A stretch of 7,343 nt of DNA from Verrucomicrobiota bacterium (GTDB taxonomy: Bacteria; Verrucomicrobiota; Verrucomicrobiia; Limisphaerales; UBA11320). The notes under the pieces are model-generated. The model worked only from the letters and a program-made list of their open reading frames with translations, searched no databases and had not been told where the DNA came from. The stretch lies in the NCBI GenBank assembly GCA_016871475.1, contig VHDG01000186.1, positions 1 to 7,343 on the forward strand. The letters run 5' to 3'. The first letter of the stretch is position 1, and every line of letters starts with the position of its first letter. The translations under genes were made by a program, and so were the position numbers. Shown piece by piece: positions 1 to 6,660 of this stretch.

Positions 1-393
1 GCCATCAAGTTCTGTGCTCCCGGAGTGTCTCCCAAGGTTCAATTGAGCGTTGTGGTGGCTGACACTTCTGAAGCCACACCTCACGCCCCCAAAGCGGAAT
101 GGTGTGAAATCGTCATCTCCGACAATGGGATTGGGTTTGAACCCTCCGACTGGCCTTTGCTGATCCGGGGTTTTCAACGTCAGCACAGCAGGGACCGATT
201 CGAGGGTACCGGATTGGGACTGGCGATCTGCCAAAGCATTGTGGATTGGCATGGGGGCTCTCTCACCGCGTCCAGCGAGCCCGGAAAGGGATGCACCCTC
301 ACTCTCAAACTTCCCCTTCGACAGCCTGTGAGGCCGGAGTCCGACCGTATGAGGTCGCCGGCTCCCAGTTCACTTTCAAGCCATCAGCCCTGA
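1..393 (+). CDS. Sensor histidine kinase, C-terminal ATPase domain (5' end outside window)
   Basis: This is the C-terminal part of a histidine kinase, which autophosphorylates from ATP and passes the phosphate to a receiver domain. The frame is open from base 1, so the start lies upstream; an internal GTG at 25 is not the real start, because it falls inside the ATPase fold. Visible residues begin with the end of the N box (AIKF, the usual Asn just outside). The G1 box DNGIGF follows at visible residues 41-46, then an F-box-like stretch with FQR, then the G2 box GTGLGL at 69-74. The domain ends in a typical GKGCTLTLKLPL strand, followed by a tail of about 25 residues rich in Ser, Pro and Arg that looks unstructured. 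The stop is 13 bp before the next kinase gene on the same strand, so they are probably co-transcribed. The sensor input cannot be seen. Identity as a HATPase_c domain is secure; the ligand is unknown. Confidence 0.93.
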   Translation, partial: AIKFCAPGVSPKVQLSVVVADTSEATPHAPKAEWCEIVISDNGIGFEPSDWPLLIRGFQRQHSRDRFEGTGLGLAICQSIVDWHGGSLTASSEPGKGCTLTLKLPLRQPVRPESDRMRSPAPSSLSSHQP

Positions 394-406
394 GCCTCGT
401 CACTGC

Positions 407-2458
407 ATGCATCCCCACCCTCCAATGGAGCCGCTCCGCATCCTGGTTGTGGAAGACGAGCGGGATGAGTTCAGCCTCATTCGTGGCCAGCTGCAGTCGG
501 TGGAAGCCTGTGAGGTCGACTGGGAACCGGATCTGGATCGGGCTCTCAACACCCTGGAGTCCGGACACCACCACGCCTGTCTCGCTGACTTCAAGATGGG
601 CAAGCGTAGCGGCCTTGACTTTGTCAAAGCCGCGACGGCGCGAGGGATCAAGCAACCTGTTGTGATCCTTTCCGGCCTGCGGGATCCGGCGGTCAGCCTG
701 CATGCGATTGAATGCGGAGCGGCAGATTATCTCATCAAAACCTCATCGGATGAGCACACGATTCTCCGGACGCTCAGACACGCTGTCTCCCGGCAGCGAG
801 CTTTGATTACAGCCATTGAGGAACGAACCCGGCTGGCAACGTTCGGCGCCGCCATGGGGCGGGCTCTGACTTCGATGGGTTCGCTGGAAGAGACTCTGCG
901 TTCCTGCTCGAGAATCCTGGCGGAGTTTCTGCCCGTTCAGTTGGTGCAGATTCACCTGTTCAATGCTCAATCGGGTGAGTTCCGACGCATGGCTGGTGAA
1001 GGTCCTCTCTCCGCGACGACGCCGGAAACCCCGCCTGCGCCGGTCGACTTCATAAACGGAGAGAAATGCATCAGCTGCCCTGCCGTCGATGATCATCGCC
1101 TGGGAGACCGCTCGTGGATCATGAAGCATGAGATCGCCGCGGGCTTATCCTGGCCTCTGATGCTCGAGCATCATCTGTTGGGTCTGCTGACGATCCATTC
1201 TTCCAAGCCCTTTCCCGGGCCCATCCTCGAGGAGCTGGGGTCCGTCATCCCGGCCCTTTCCGCGTTCCTTGCGCGATTCTCGCTGGAATCACAGGTGCGA
1301 CGCACCCAGCAGCTCGATTGTGTGGGGAAGATGGCCGCTGGGATCGCACACGAATTCAAGAACAACCTGGCGGTGATCCAGACGCACGTCTGGGAGGCTG
1401 TGGAAGCCCTGGAGGAAGCCCCACCCAGTGTTACGCGAGAAACTCTGAATCAGATCGTTCGTGTCACAGACTCCGCCACCGCCCTCGCACAGCAATTGAT
1501 GTTGTTCGCGCGACCCGACGATGTGGCTCTCCGTCCCCTGGACCTGAACGCAGCCATTCTCGATCTCCGGCCCATGATTCGCGGGGCGGTCGATCAGCGC
1601 GTATCTCTTCACGTTTCCTGCCACGCAGAAGCGACGACGATTGAATCCAATCCCATTCTCCTCCAGCAGGTGATTGTGAACCTGTCGTGCAACGCGCGGG
1701 ATGCAATGCCTGATGGCGGCAGCCTTTGGATTGAGACCTGGAACGTCCATATTGACGCCGCCCGGGCTGCAACGAGTCCGGAGGCGCGTGTCGGGGATTA
1801 CCTCCTGCTCACGATTCGAGACTCCGGAACCGGAATGACACCGGAGACAAAAGCGCGCCTTTTCGAGCCCTTCTTCACGACGAAAGCGCCGGGCAAGGGA
1901 AACGGGCTGGGGCTGGCGACCGTATTCAACATCGTTCGACAGCATGAGGGCTGGCTGGAGGTCCAGAGCGAAGTCAACGTCGGCACCACCTTCTCGATCT
2001 ATCTCCCGATCTCCAGCAAGCCCCTTCCTCCCGTACCGGCCCTTGATCAGAAACCACTCGACGGTGAGAAGCCGCAGGGTGTTCAGGCGAACAGGGAGCG
2101 GGTGCTGATCGTGGAGGACGAGCCTGTCCTGCGCATGGCTGCAGAAGTGGTGCTGCGCAAAGCCAACTTCGACGTCACAGCAGCAGCGGATGGACAGGAA
2201 GCCATGAAAGCCTGGCGAGAGAAGAACGGCGGCTTTGACGTCCTGCTCACGGATCTATCGATGCCGGAAGGCATGACCGGACTGCAACTTGCGACACAAC
2301 TCCTCAAGGACAATCCCCGGATCAAAGTCATCCTGACGAGTGGTTACGCCCCTGAGATGTTTGAGCGTGGACTCGCAGGACAGGAGACGATGTTCCTGCA
2401 GAAGCCATATCCCCCGAGCGCATTGCCCGAGAAGGTTCGTTCCTGCCTGGGCATCTAA
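407..2458 (+). CDS. Hybrid histidine kinase, REC-GAF-HisKA-HATPase-REC
   Basis: This 683-residue cytoplasmic hybrid kinase has no membrane segment or signal peptide. Residues about 10-125 form a receiver domain: acidic E16/D17, phospho-acceptor D61 in LADFKMG, S89 and K111. Residues about 145-290 resemble a GAF sensor and contain a Cys pair, C221/C224 (KCISC). The HisKA H box is at AGIAHEFKNN with phospho-acceptor H315. The ATPase domain has N429 (NARDAM), the G1 box DSGTGM from D472, the F box FEPFFTTK and the G2 box GKGNGLGL at 496-503. A Pro-rich linker leads to a second receiver at about 563-683, with D571, phospho-acceptor D616 in LLTDLSMP, T644 and K666. Such proteins take phosphate on one receiver and use the other in a relay or for feedback (family knowledge). 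No DNA-binding domain is present. The start could instead be ATG 425, which begins directly at the receiver; neither start has a clear ribosome site. The gene probably works with the adjoining upstream kinase. The signal sensed is unknown. Confidence 0.95.
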   Translation: MHPHPPMEPLRILVVEDERDEFSLIRGQLQSVEACEVDWEPDLDRALNTLESGHHHACLADFKMGKRSGLDFVKAATARGIKQPVVILSGLRDPAVSLHAIECGAADYLIKTSSDEHTILRTLRHAVSRQRALITAIEERTRLATFGAAMGRALTSMGSLEETLRSCSRILAEFLPVQLVQIHLFNAQSGEFRRMAGEGPLSATTPETPPAPVDFINGEKCISCPAVDDHRLGDRSWIMKHEIAAGLSWPLMLEHHLLGLLTIHSSKPFPGPILEELGSVIPALSAFLARFSLESQVRRTQQLDCVGKMAAGIAHEFKNNLAVIQTHVWEAVEALEEAPPSVTRETLNQIVRVTDSATALAQQLMLFARPDDVALRPLDLNAAILDLRPMIRGAVDQRVSLHVSCHAEATTIESNPILLQQVIVNLSCNARDAMPDGGSLWIETWNVHIDAARAATSPEARVGDYLLLTIRDSGTGMTPETKARLFEPFFTTKAPGKGNGLGLATVFNIVRQHEGWLEVQSEVNVGTTFSIYLPISSKPLPPVPALDQKPLDGEKPQGVQANRERVLIVEDEPVLRMAAEVVLRKANFDVTAAADGQEAMKAWREKNGGFDVLLTDLSMPEGMTGLQLATQLLKDNPRIKVILTSGYAPEMFERGLAGQETMFLQKPYPPSALPEKVRSCLGI

Positions 2459-2501
2459 GCCGGAACGATTCAGCACGGCGACTCGACACGAGAGAACCCG
2501 G

Positions 2502-5342
2502 CTATTGAGCCAGGAACTCGAGCAGGTCCGCGGCCTCCTGTGCGGTCAACGGTGCGAGCAATCCTTCCGGCATCGCTGACAAAGCAGACTGGGTCGAGCT
2601 CTCAATATCCCCCGCGCGCAAATGATGTTCCATCCCGTTGGCATCGCGCAGCAGGGTTTCGTCTGCAGAACGTTTCATCACGACGCCCGAAAACTCCGCG
2701 CCGTCCTTCATTGAGAACGACCAGGACTTGAACTCGGGCGCAATGAATGACGACGGCCGTACCATGTGCTCGAGCATCTGGACCCGGGAGTATCTCCGTT
2801 TGAGATCCGTCAGGTCCGGGCCGAACGCGCGCCCCTGACCCCCATGCAGATGGCATCGCGAGCACTGTCCTGCCCCTGCGAAAACTTCCTGGCCGCGGGC
2901 TGGGCTTCCCTTCAAGGAGAGGATCGAGGCTTCGTCAGGATTGGAGCCCAGCGTATGCCTCCGTTCCGCGGCAGGCAGGAAGCGTTGGAAAAGGGACGAG
3001 ATCATCGGGTTGTCATGCGATGCCGCACCCGGCGGAGGCCGGGTTCCCCGACTCACACTCAAAGAGTTGGCCAGAGCCAGGGCTCCGTTCACGGAACTCA
3101 ACAGGAAAGAATGGTTCCCGGCACGAACAGCTTCCTCGATCGCCTCCGGAGCAGGAGCGCCGGCAGGTGAGGGCTCCGGACGCGGAAGGGACCGGATCCA
3201 CTCACTGATCCAACGCACGCCTTCCTCATCGACGGTTTGCGATCCGATGTGCGGCATATGTCCCGCGCCCTCAGTGCTGATTCGATAAAGGAGCGTGGAA
3301 CGATAAGGATCGCCCGGGGCGATGATGCGAGCTCCTGTGATCCCGAAGTCACCTCTCAGCGGTGGTTCATCCAGAGCACGCCAGTCGCGCGGGGATCGTT
3401 CAAAGTTGAGTTGGATGGCTGCGGAACCTCCAGCGCCGAAGCGGTGGCAGCCTGCACAATTGATGTGAAGCCAGGACCGGGCCCGGTCCTCGAGGGAAAC
3501 ATCCGGGTTCTGCAGGGACGGCAAGGTCCTGGTGTCGCGTGGCGGATTCTTGGCCACCATCAATCCCAGGTTCTCCAGCCGGGTTCGTTCAGGTGGGGCG
3601 AGTTGAAGCCAGTTGAATGACAAGGTCTCCGATGCCCAGCTGTTGTGGCAACGCATGCACTCCGCACGGCTCTGGAAACTCCAGCTCGCGTGCCCGCCAC
3701 CCCCCTCACCCAGCTTTCCATGGGGCGCCGCAAAGCCTTCAGCCGGGAGCAAGTCGGCGTCGGTGCCCGTTTCATTCCATCGGAAGGAGTACGGATTCCA
3801 AGCCTGCCCGTCGAAATGCAGGATCTGCGTTTCCACGGGTTGTCCACCAGCGCCGCCGGGGCGGGGAAGGGCGGCCGTGCGGGCGAAGACCGTGTTCGAA
3901 GGAAAACGCCACATCGCTCCTGCAATTGTTTGCCGAAACGCGGTCGTTTCGATGAAGTCGGAGCCAGGTATTCCCAGGTGATGCGAGACACGGGCACCAT
4001 CCGTCCAGGCAGTGACCGATGGATGGTAGGCCTCAACTCCCACGGAAGGTTCCAGCGGGGTCAGCTTGGCGAAGAGCCCCGTTTCACTCAGTTTCCTGGG
4101 AAACGCCGCGTTGGCGGGCGGAGCCGGGTTCGGGATGAACTCGTACAACCCCCCGCCGTAATCCAACACGAGGAGCTCCCCTTTGGGGTCGATACAGAAA
4201 GCCACGGGCTTGAGGGCTGTGTCACAGAGTTCCAGATTGCTGAGCAGTTTCTCGCCTTCGTTCCGAAGTGCCCAAAACTTTCCAGTCTCCCAGTCACCAT
4301 AGACGTAGGCGCCGTGCAGTCTTGGGAGCCGGGTGCCGCGATAGACCTGTCCACCCGTGATGCTCGCAGCCTCGCTGTGCGGCAGTGCCACCATGGCGGG
4401 CAGAATAGGCCCCGGACCAGCCGGCAGATCCGTGCGAACCTTCTGGTTCGGTCCCTCGGTGAGACTCCATCCATAGTTCCCTCCCCGCACCACCCGGTGG
4501 ATCATTTCCCATTGCTCCCATCCCACATCTCCCAGCCAAAGCTCGTCGGTCACAGGATCCACACAGATTCTGAACGGATTGCGAAATCCAAATGCATACA
4601 CCTCAGGTCGGGCCCCTGGATGCTGAATGAACGGGTTGTCTTTGGGGACCGAATACGGAGGGGCATCGGATCCCAGGTTCACATGGATTCGGAGCACCGC
4701 CGACAGCAGATCGCTAATGTCCTGGCCTGTCTTCGCCTTGTTGTCCGGAGGGTCGGGATCCGCTTGATCCCCGGTGGAGATGAAGAGCGCTCCGTCTTTT
4801 CCAAAGGCGAGGCCGCATCCATTGTGTCCACCACTGGGCCAGGTGATGATGATCTTCTCGCTCTCTGGATCGACGGACGGAGGATTCAACGAAGTGACTG
4901 TGAACCTCGAGACGCGGGCTCCGTCCTTTTTTCCGGAGGGTTCGTTGTAGTTGATGAGGATCTGGCGGTTGGTCGTGAAACCAGGGTGGAAAACGATTGC
5001 GAGAATATTGTCGAAAGGCTTCCGTACCGAGCGGAGATCAAGGGCGAGAGTCTTTTGAGGCGTGGGTGCTCCGACATCGAACGTCCATACCTTGCCTCTT
5101 TCCTCAGCAACAAAGGCCACCGTGGATCCCGGCGCAAACGCAATATCGACAGGGTTCGTAAAGCCCAGAGCCGGATGGATCCGGGCGATGGAGTAGGGCG
5201 ATGGAGGGTTTGGAGAACCCATCAACTTGCTGGTGGTCCATGGCGTCCGGTCGCCAGCTCGGACTGAAAATTGAAAGAGGCACAAGCAGAGCAATACAGC
5301 AGACATGAAGTCCGACTGCTTGGGAGACAGAGAAAGTTTCAT
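2502..5342 (-). CDS. Secreted PQQ-dependent sugar dehydrogenase fused to triheme cytochrome c region
   Basis: This 946-residue exported protein probably oxidises a sugar, aldose or similar compound in the periplasm. Residues 1-29 are a signal peptide (K2 and K8, hydrophobic core 14-26, likely cut after VRA), which favours the first ATG over M13. Residues about 45-405 match the glucose/sorbosone dehydrogenase propeller: GHNGCG with H173 in the place of the sGDH catalytic His, FGFRNPF with R254/N255 at the PQQ-contacting Arg-Asn, and GDVGWEQWE. Residues about 420-720 carry CxxCH at C562-H566 and C629-H633, with M696 (GHMPHIG) a possible heme ligand. After a Pro/Ala linker, residues about 810-946 form a third heme domain (C827-H831, possible ligand M924) like the Pirellula/Verrucomicrobium-type putative heme-binding domain. 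Family knowledge suggests internal electron transfer from PQQ to heme; substrate and final acceptor are unknown. The gene stands alone on its strand and converges on the kinase gene 43 bp away. A 540-codon open frame on the opposite strand is a shadow. Confidence 0.93.
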   Translation of the reverse strand: MKLSLSPKQSDFMSAVLLCLCLFQFSVRAGDRTPWTTSKLMGSPNPPSPYSIARIHPALGFTNPVDIAFAPGSTVAFVAEERGKVWTFDVGAPTPQKTLALDLRSVRKPFDNILAIVFHPGFTTNRQILINYNEPSGKKDGARVSRFTVTSLNPPSVDPESEKIIITWPSGGHNGCGLAFGKDGALFISTGDQADPDPPDNKAKTGQDISDLLSAVLRIHVNLGSDAPPYSVPKDNPFIQHPGARPEVYAFGFRNPFRICVDPVTDELWLGDVGWEQWEMIHRVVRGGNYGWSLTEGPNQKVRTDLPAGPGPILPAMVALPHSEAASITGGQVYRGTRLPRLHGAYVYGDWETGKFWALRNEGEKLLSNLELCDTALKPVAFCIDPKGELLVLDYGGGLYEFIPNPAPPANAAFPRKLSETGLFAKLTPLEPSVGVEAYHPSVTAWTDGARVSHHLGIPGSDFIETTAFRQTIAGAMWRFPSNTVFARTAALPRPGGAGGQPVETQILHFDGQAWNPYSFRWNETGTDADLLPAEGFAAPHGKLGEGGGGHASWSFQSRAECMRCHNSWASETLSFNWLQLAPPERTRLENLGLMVAKNPPRDTRTLPSLQNPDVSLEDRARSWLHINCAGCHRFGAGGSAAIQLNFERSPRDWRALDEPPLRGDFGITGARIIAPGDPYRSTLLYRISTEGAGHMPHIGSQTVDEEGVRWISEWIRSLPRPEPSPAGAPAPEAIEEAVRAGNHSFLLSSVNGALALANSLSVSRGTRPPPGAASHDNPMISSLFQRFLPAAERRHTLGSNPDEASILSLKGSPARGQEVFAGAGQCSRCHLHGGQGRAFGPDLTDLKRRYSRVQMLEHMVRPSSFIAPEFKSWSFSMKDGAEFSGVVMKRSADETLLRDANGMEHHLRAGDIESSTQSALSAMPEGLLAPLTAQEAADLLEFLAQ

Positions 5343-5355
5343 TTAGGCCGCAGGA

Positions 5356-5384
5356 AATAAACCCGCCCTGATGCCGCCGTTCAA
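5356..5384 (-). promoter_or_regulatory. Candidate sigma-70-like promoter for the dehydrogenase/cytochrome gene
   Basis: Read on the minus strand, TTGAAC (5379-5384) and TTTATT (5356-5361) are separated by 17 bp, each matching four of six bases of the -35 and -10 consensus. A transcript would start near 5349, only a few bases before the ATG at 5342. The mRNA would then be nearly leaderless, which fits the absence of a purine-rich ribosome site there. The match is weak and could be chance. Confidence 0.22.
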
Positions 5385-5433
5385 TCAATAAACCATAGGA
5401 TGGGACGGCGCCGGAGCGAACCGACCCGCTTGC

Positions 5434-5638
5434 TCGCGAAGCGTCATGGAGTGCGGTAGTCCCCTACCGCTTTCCCACACTACCGCACGCCAAAGGACTA
5501 TGTTTCGCCTGCCGTCCCTCCTGCGCCGATGGTCAAAGCGCCAGCCGCCGTCGCGCCGAAGCGGTGCTATGGCGCGCCGCGTAGGCGGAGGGACAGGCGC
5601 ACTCCAAGACCTGACGGACTTCCTGGCAGGCTAATGAC
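5434..5638 (+). repeat. REP-like element, full copy A (with internal insertion)
   Basis: This is the first and longest copy (205 bp) of a tandem element. The head begins TCGCGAAGCGTC and holds a perfect 7-bp hairpin, GCGGTAG (5453-5459), loop TCCC, CTACCGC (5464-5470). The stem can extend outward through a T-T mismatch to GGAG/TTCC. TGGAGTGCG at 5447-5455 is repeated inverted as CGCACTCCA at 5598-5606. Inside, 5506-5521 pairs with 5587-5599 except for a three-base bulge. The 46-bp tail (5593-5638) matches the tail of copy B at 44 of 46 positions. Relative to copy B it has about 45 extra bases near 5543-5587. An ATG at 5446 opens a frame starting MECGSPLPLS; I regard this 62-codon frame as non-coding. 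Confidence 0.85.
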
Positions 5639-5797
5639 TCGCGAAGCGTCATGGAGTGCGGAAGTCCTCTACCGCTTTCCGATGACGCCGTATGCCAAGG
5701 GGCAAAGTTTCGCCTGTTGTGCCACGTGCACCACGGTCAAAGCGCCGGAGGACAGGCGCACTCCACGACCTGACGGACTTCCTGGCAGGCTAATAAC
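5639..5797 (+). repeat. REP-like element, full copy B
   Basis: This 159-bp second copy follows copy A directly in the same orientation. Its head hairpin is GCGGAAG/CTACCGC, which has one A-A mismatch where copy A is fully paired. The 9-bp inverted termini are TGGAGTGCG (5652-5660) and CGCACTCCA (5757-5765). An inner 7-bp stem pairs CGCCTGT (5711-5717) with ACAGGCG (5752-5758). It lacks the insertion present in copy A and probably shows the basic form of the element. Confidence 0.85.
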
Positions 5798-5838
5798 TCG
5801 CGAAGCGTCTTGGAGTGCGGAAGTCCTCTGCCGCTTTC
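5798..5838 (+). repeat. REP-like element, truncated copy C (head only)
   Basis: Only the 41-bp head is present. It directly abuts the tail of copy B, and sequence similarity stops abruptly after CCGCTTTC at 5838. The hairpin is GCGGAAG/CTGCCGC with one mismatch. All 41 bases are identical to 6471-6511 on the other side of the transposase gene. Its TTG at 5810 is in frame with that gene, so gene finders may place a false start here. Confidence 0.85.
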
Positions 5839-5878
5839 AAGGATTGAACTCACGATTGTCGGCAGATACGCTCCCTCC

Positions 5879-6469
5879 ATGCCACAGCCAAGGACTCCGT
5901 GGCCGCACACACCAACGCATCGACTTGCGACCTGCGGCACCTATTTCGTTACCGCCAGCACCTATCTCAAGGTGCATCACTTCCGGAGTGCCGATCGCCT
6001 TCGAGTGCTACATCGCGGCCTCCTCACTGTCGCACGTGATTACGGCTGGCAGGTGGAAGCCTGGGCAGTCTTCTCGAACCACTACCACTTCGTGGCTCAT
6101 TCACCTTCGGACAAGCCCACAGCTGAAAGTCTCAGCCTGATGTTGAAGACTTTGCATGCAAAAACATCTGGCTGGGTCAACCGCCTGGATAACGCTCGGG
6201 AGCGGCAGGTCTGGTTCAACTTTCGCGAGACGCGATTGACCTATCTGAAATCCTACCTCGCCCGGTTGAGTTACACCCATCAGAACCCAGTGAGACACGG
6301 ACTGGTCCCGGTGGCCAACCAGTATCCATGGTGCTCAGCTGCGTGGTTCGAACGAACCGCCTCTCCGGCGCAGGTGAAAACAATCTACGGGTTCAAAACG
6401 GAGAAACTTTCAGTCCTGGATGATTTCAATCCCGATCCGGGGTGGCGCAATGAAGAACGGACGCAGTAG
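5879..6469 (+). CDS. REP-associated tyrosine transposase (RAYT), Y1/HUH superfamily
   Basis: The 196-residue protein belongs to the IS200-like Y1 transposase superfamily, in the RAYT branch that handles REP hairpins as single-stranded DNA (family knowledge). The N-terminal part has GTYFVTASTYLKVHHF (20-35). The metal-binding HUH motif is H68-Y69-H70 within FSNHYHFVAH, and the later part has the typical SYTHQNPVRHGLV (131-143) followed by QYPWCSA. Y132 is the likeliest catalytic tyrosine, though Y122 and Y126 are nearby. The length is normal for the family and no frameshift is seen, so it may be active. ATG 5879 is preferred because the frame upstream, back to TTG 5810, is repeat DNA (MECGSPLPLS), not protein-like. 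No good ribosome site precedes 5879. It lies inside an array of REP-like elements that are the natural substrate candidates. Host domestication versus mobility cannot be judged. Confidence 0.9.
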   Translation: MPQPRTPWPHTPTHRLATCGTYFVTASTYLKVHHFRSADRLRVLHRGLLTVARDYGWQVEAWAVFSNHYHFVAHSPSDKPTAESLSLMLKTLHAKTSGWVNRLDNARERQVWFNFRETRLTYLKSYLARLSYTHQNPVRHGLVPVANQYPWCSAAWFERTASPAQVKTIYGFKTEKLSVLDDFNPDPGWRNEERTQ

Positions 6470-6470
6470 A

Positions 6471-6536
6471 TCGCGAAGCGTCTTGGAGTGCGGAAGTCCT
6501 CTGCCGCTTTCCCATGACGCCGTGTGCCAGAGCGGC
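6471..6536 (+). repeat. REP-like element, partial copy D (lacks tail)
   Basis: It begins two bases after the transposase stop codon. The first 41 bases equal copy C exactly. The next stretch, including ATGACGCCGTGTGCCA, resembles copy B (ATGACGCCGTATGCCA) before similarity fades around 6526-6536. The inverted tail with CGCACTCCA is absent. The TTG-initiated frame gives LECGSPLPLSHDAVC, again probably not a protein. Confidence 0.8.
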
Positions 6537-6616
6537 TCGCTGCATACGGTTACGATGACAGAGAGACGAACGCGACTCGAAGAAAGTGAGATGCTGCATC
6601 ACCCCGTGAACAGTCG

Positions 6617-6638
6617 ATCCCAGGATTGACTCTGGGGT
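6617..6638 (+). other. Small inverted repeat in the leader of the glycosylasparaginase gene
   Basis: ATCCCAG (6617-6623) can pair with CTGGGGT (6632-6638), including one G-T pair, across an 8-base loop. It ends 22 bases before the ATG at 6661. No T-run follows, so it is not an obvious terminator. It could be a weak operator or leader hairpin, or chance. Confidence 0.2.
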
Positions 6639-6660
6639 GCACACCCGTTGAAGTCGGCAC

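Larger units (their letters stand above)
5798..6511 (+). mobile_element. RAYT unit bracketed by 41-bp direct repeats
   Basis: The transposase gene sits between two identical 41-bp repeat heads in the same orientation, 673 bp apart start to start. On the right the element continues past the head with bases resembling copy B, while on the left it stops. This looks like a transposase unit inserted in, or recombined into, a member of the repeat array. Y1/HUH transposases normally do not create target duplications (family knowledge). The direct repeats are therefore more likely two elements of the family than a classical target-site duplication. The exact unit boundaries are inferred. Confidence 0.55.

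Noticed and set aside
1289..1945. A 218-codon open frame on the - strand inside the hybrid kinase gene
   Set aside because: It overlaps the H box and ATPase motifs of the kinase and has no protein-like features of its own.
3645..5267. A 540-codon open frame on the + strand, antisense to the dehydrogenase/cytochrome gene
   Set aside because: It shows no recognisable motif and its composition is that of a codon-bias shadow. The opposite strand encodes clear PQQ-propeller and CxxCH motifs over the same bases.
5446..5634. A 62-codon frame starting MECGSPLPLS in repeat copy A
   Set aside because: The peptide is the translation of the repeat head, found in every copy. The frame then runs through palindromic repeat sequence, so a real gene is unlikely.
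5434..5838. Possible CRISPR array from the repeated units
   Set aside because: Repeat units are long, unequal and directly adjacent, with no uniform unique spacers and no cas genes. They fit REP-like elements instead.
5529..6140. A 203-codon + strand frame crossing repeat copies and the start of the RAYT gene
   Set aside because: It spans two repeat tails (the RTPRPDGLPG peptide occurs twice) and overlaps the RAYT in another frame; no motifs are present.
6626..6655. TTGACT and TGAAGT with 17-bp spacing as a promoter for the glycosylasparaginase
   Set aside because: The -10 part matches only three of six bases, and the predicted start would fall at or past the ATG.
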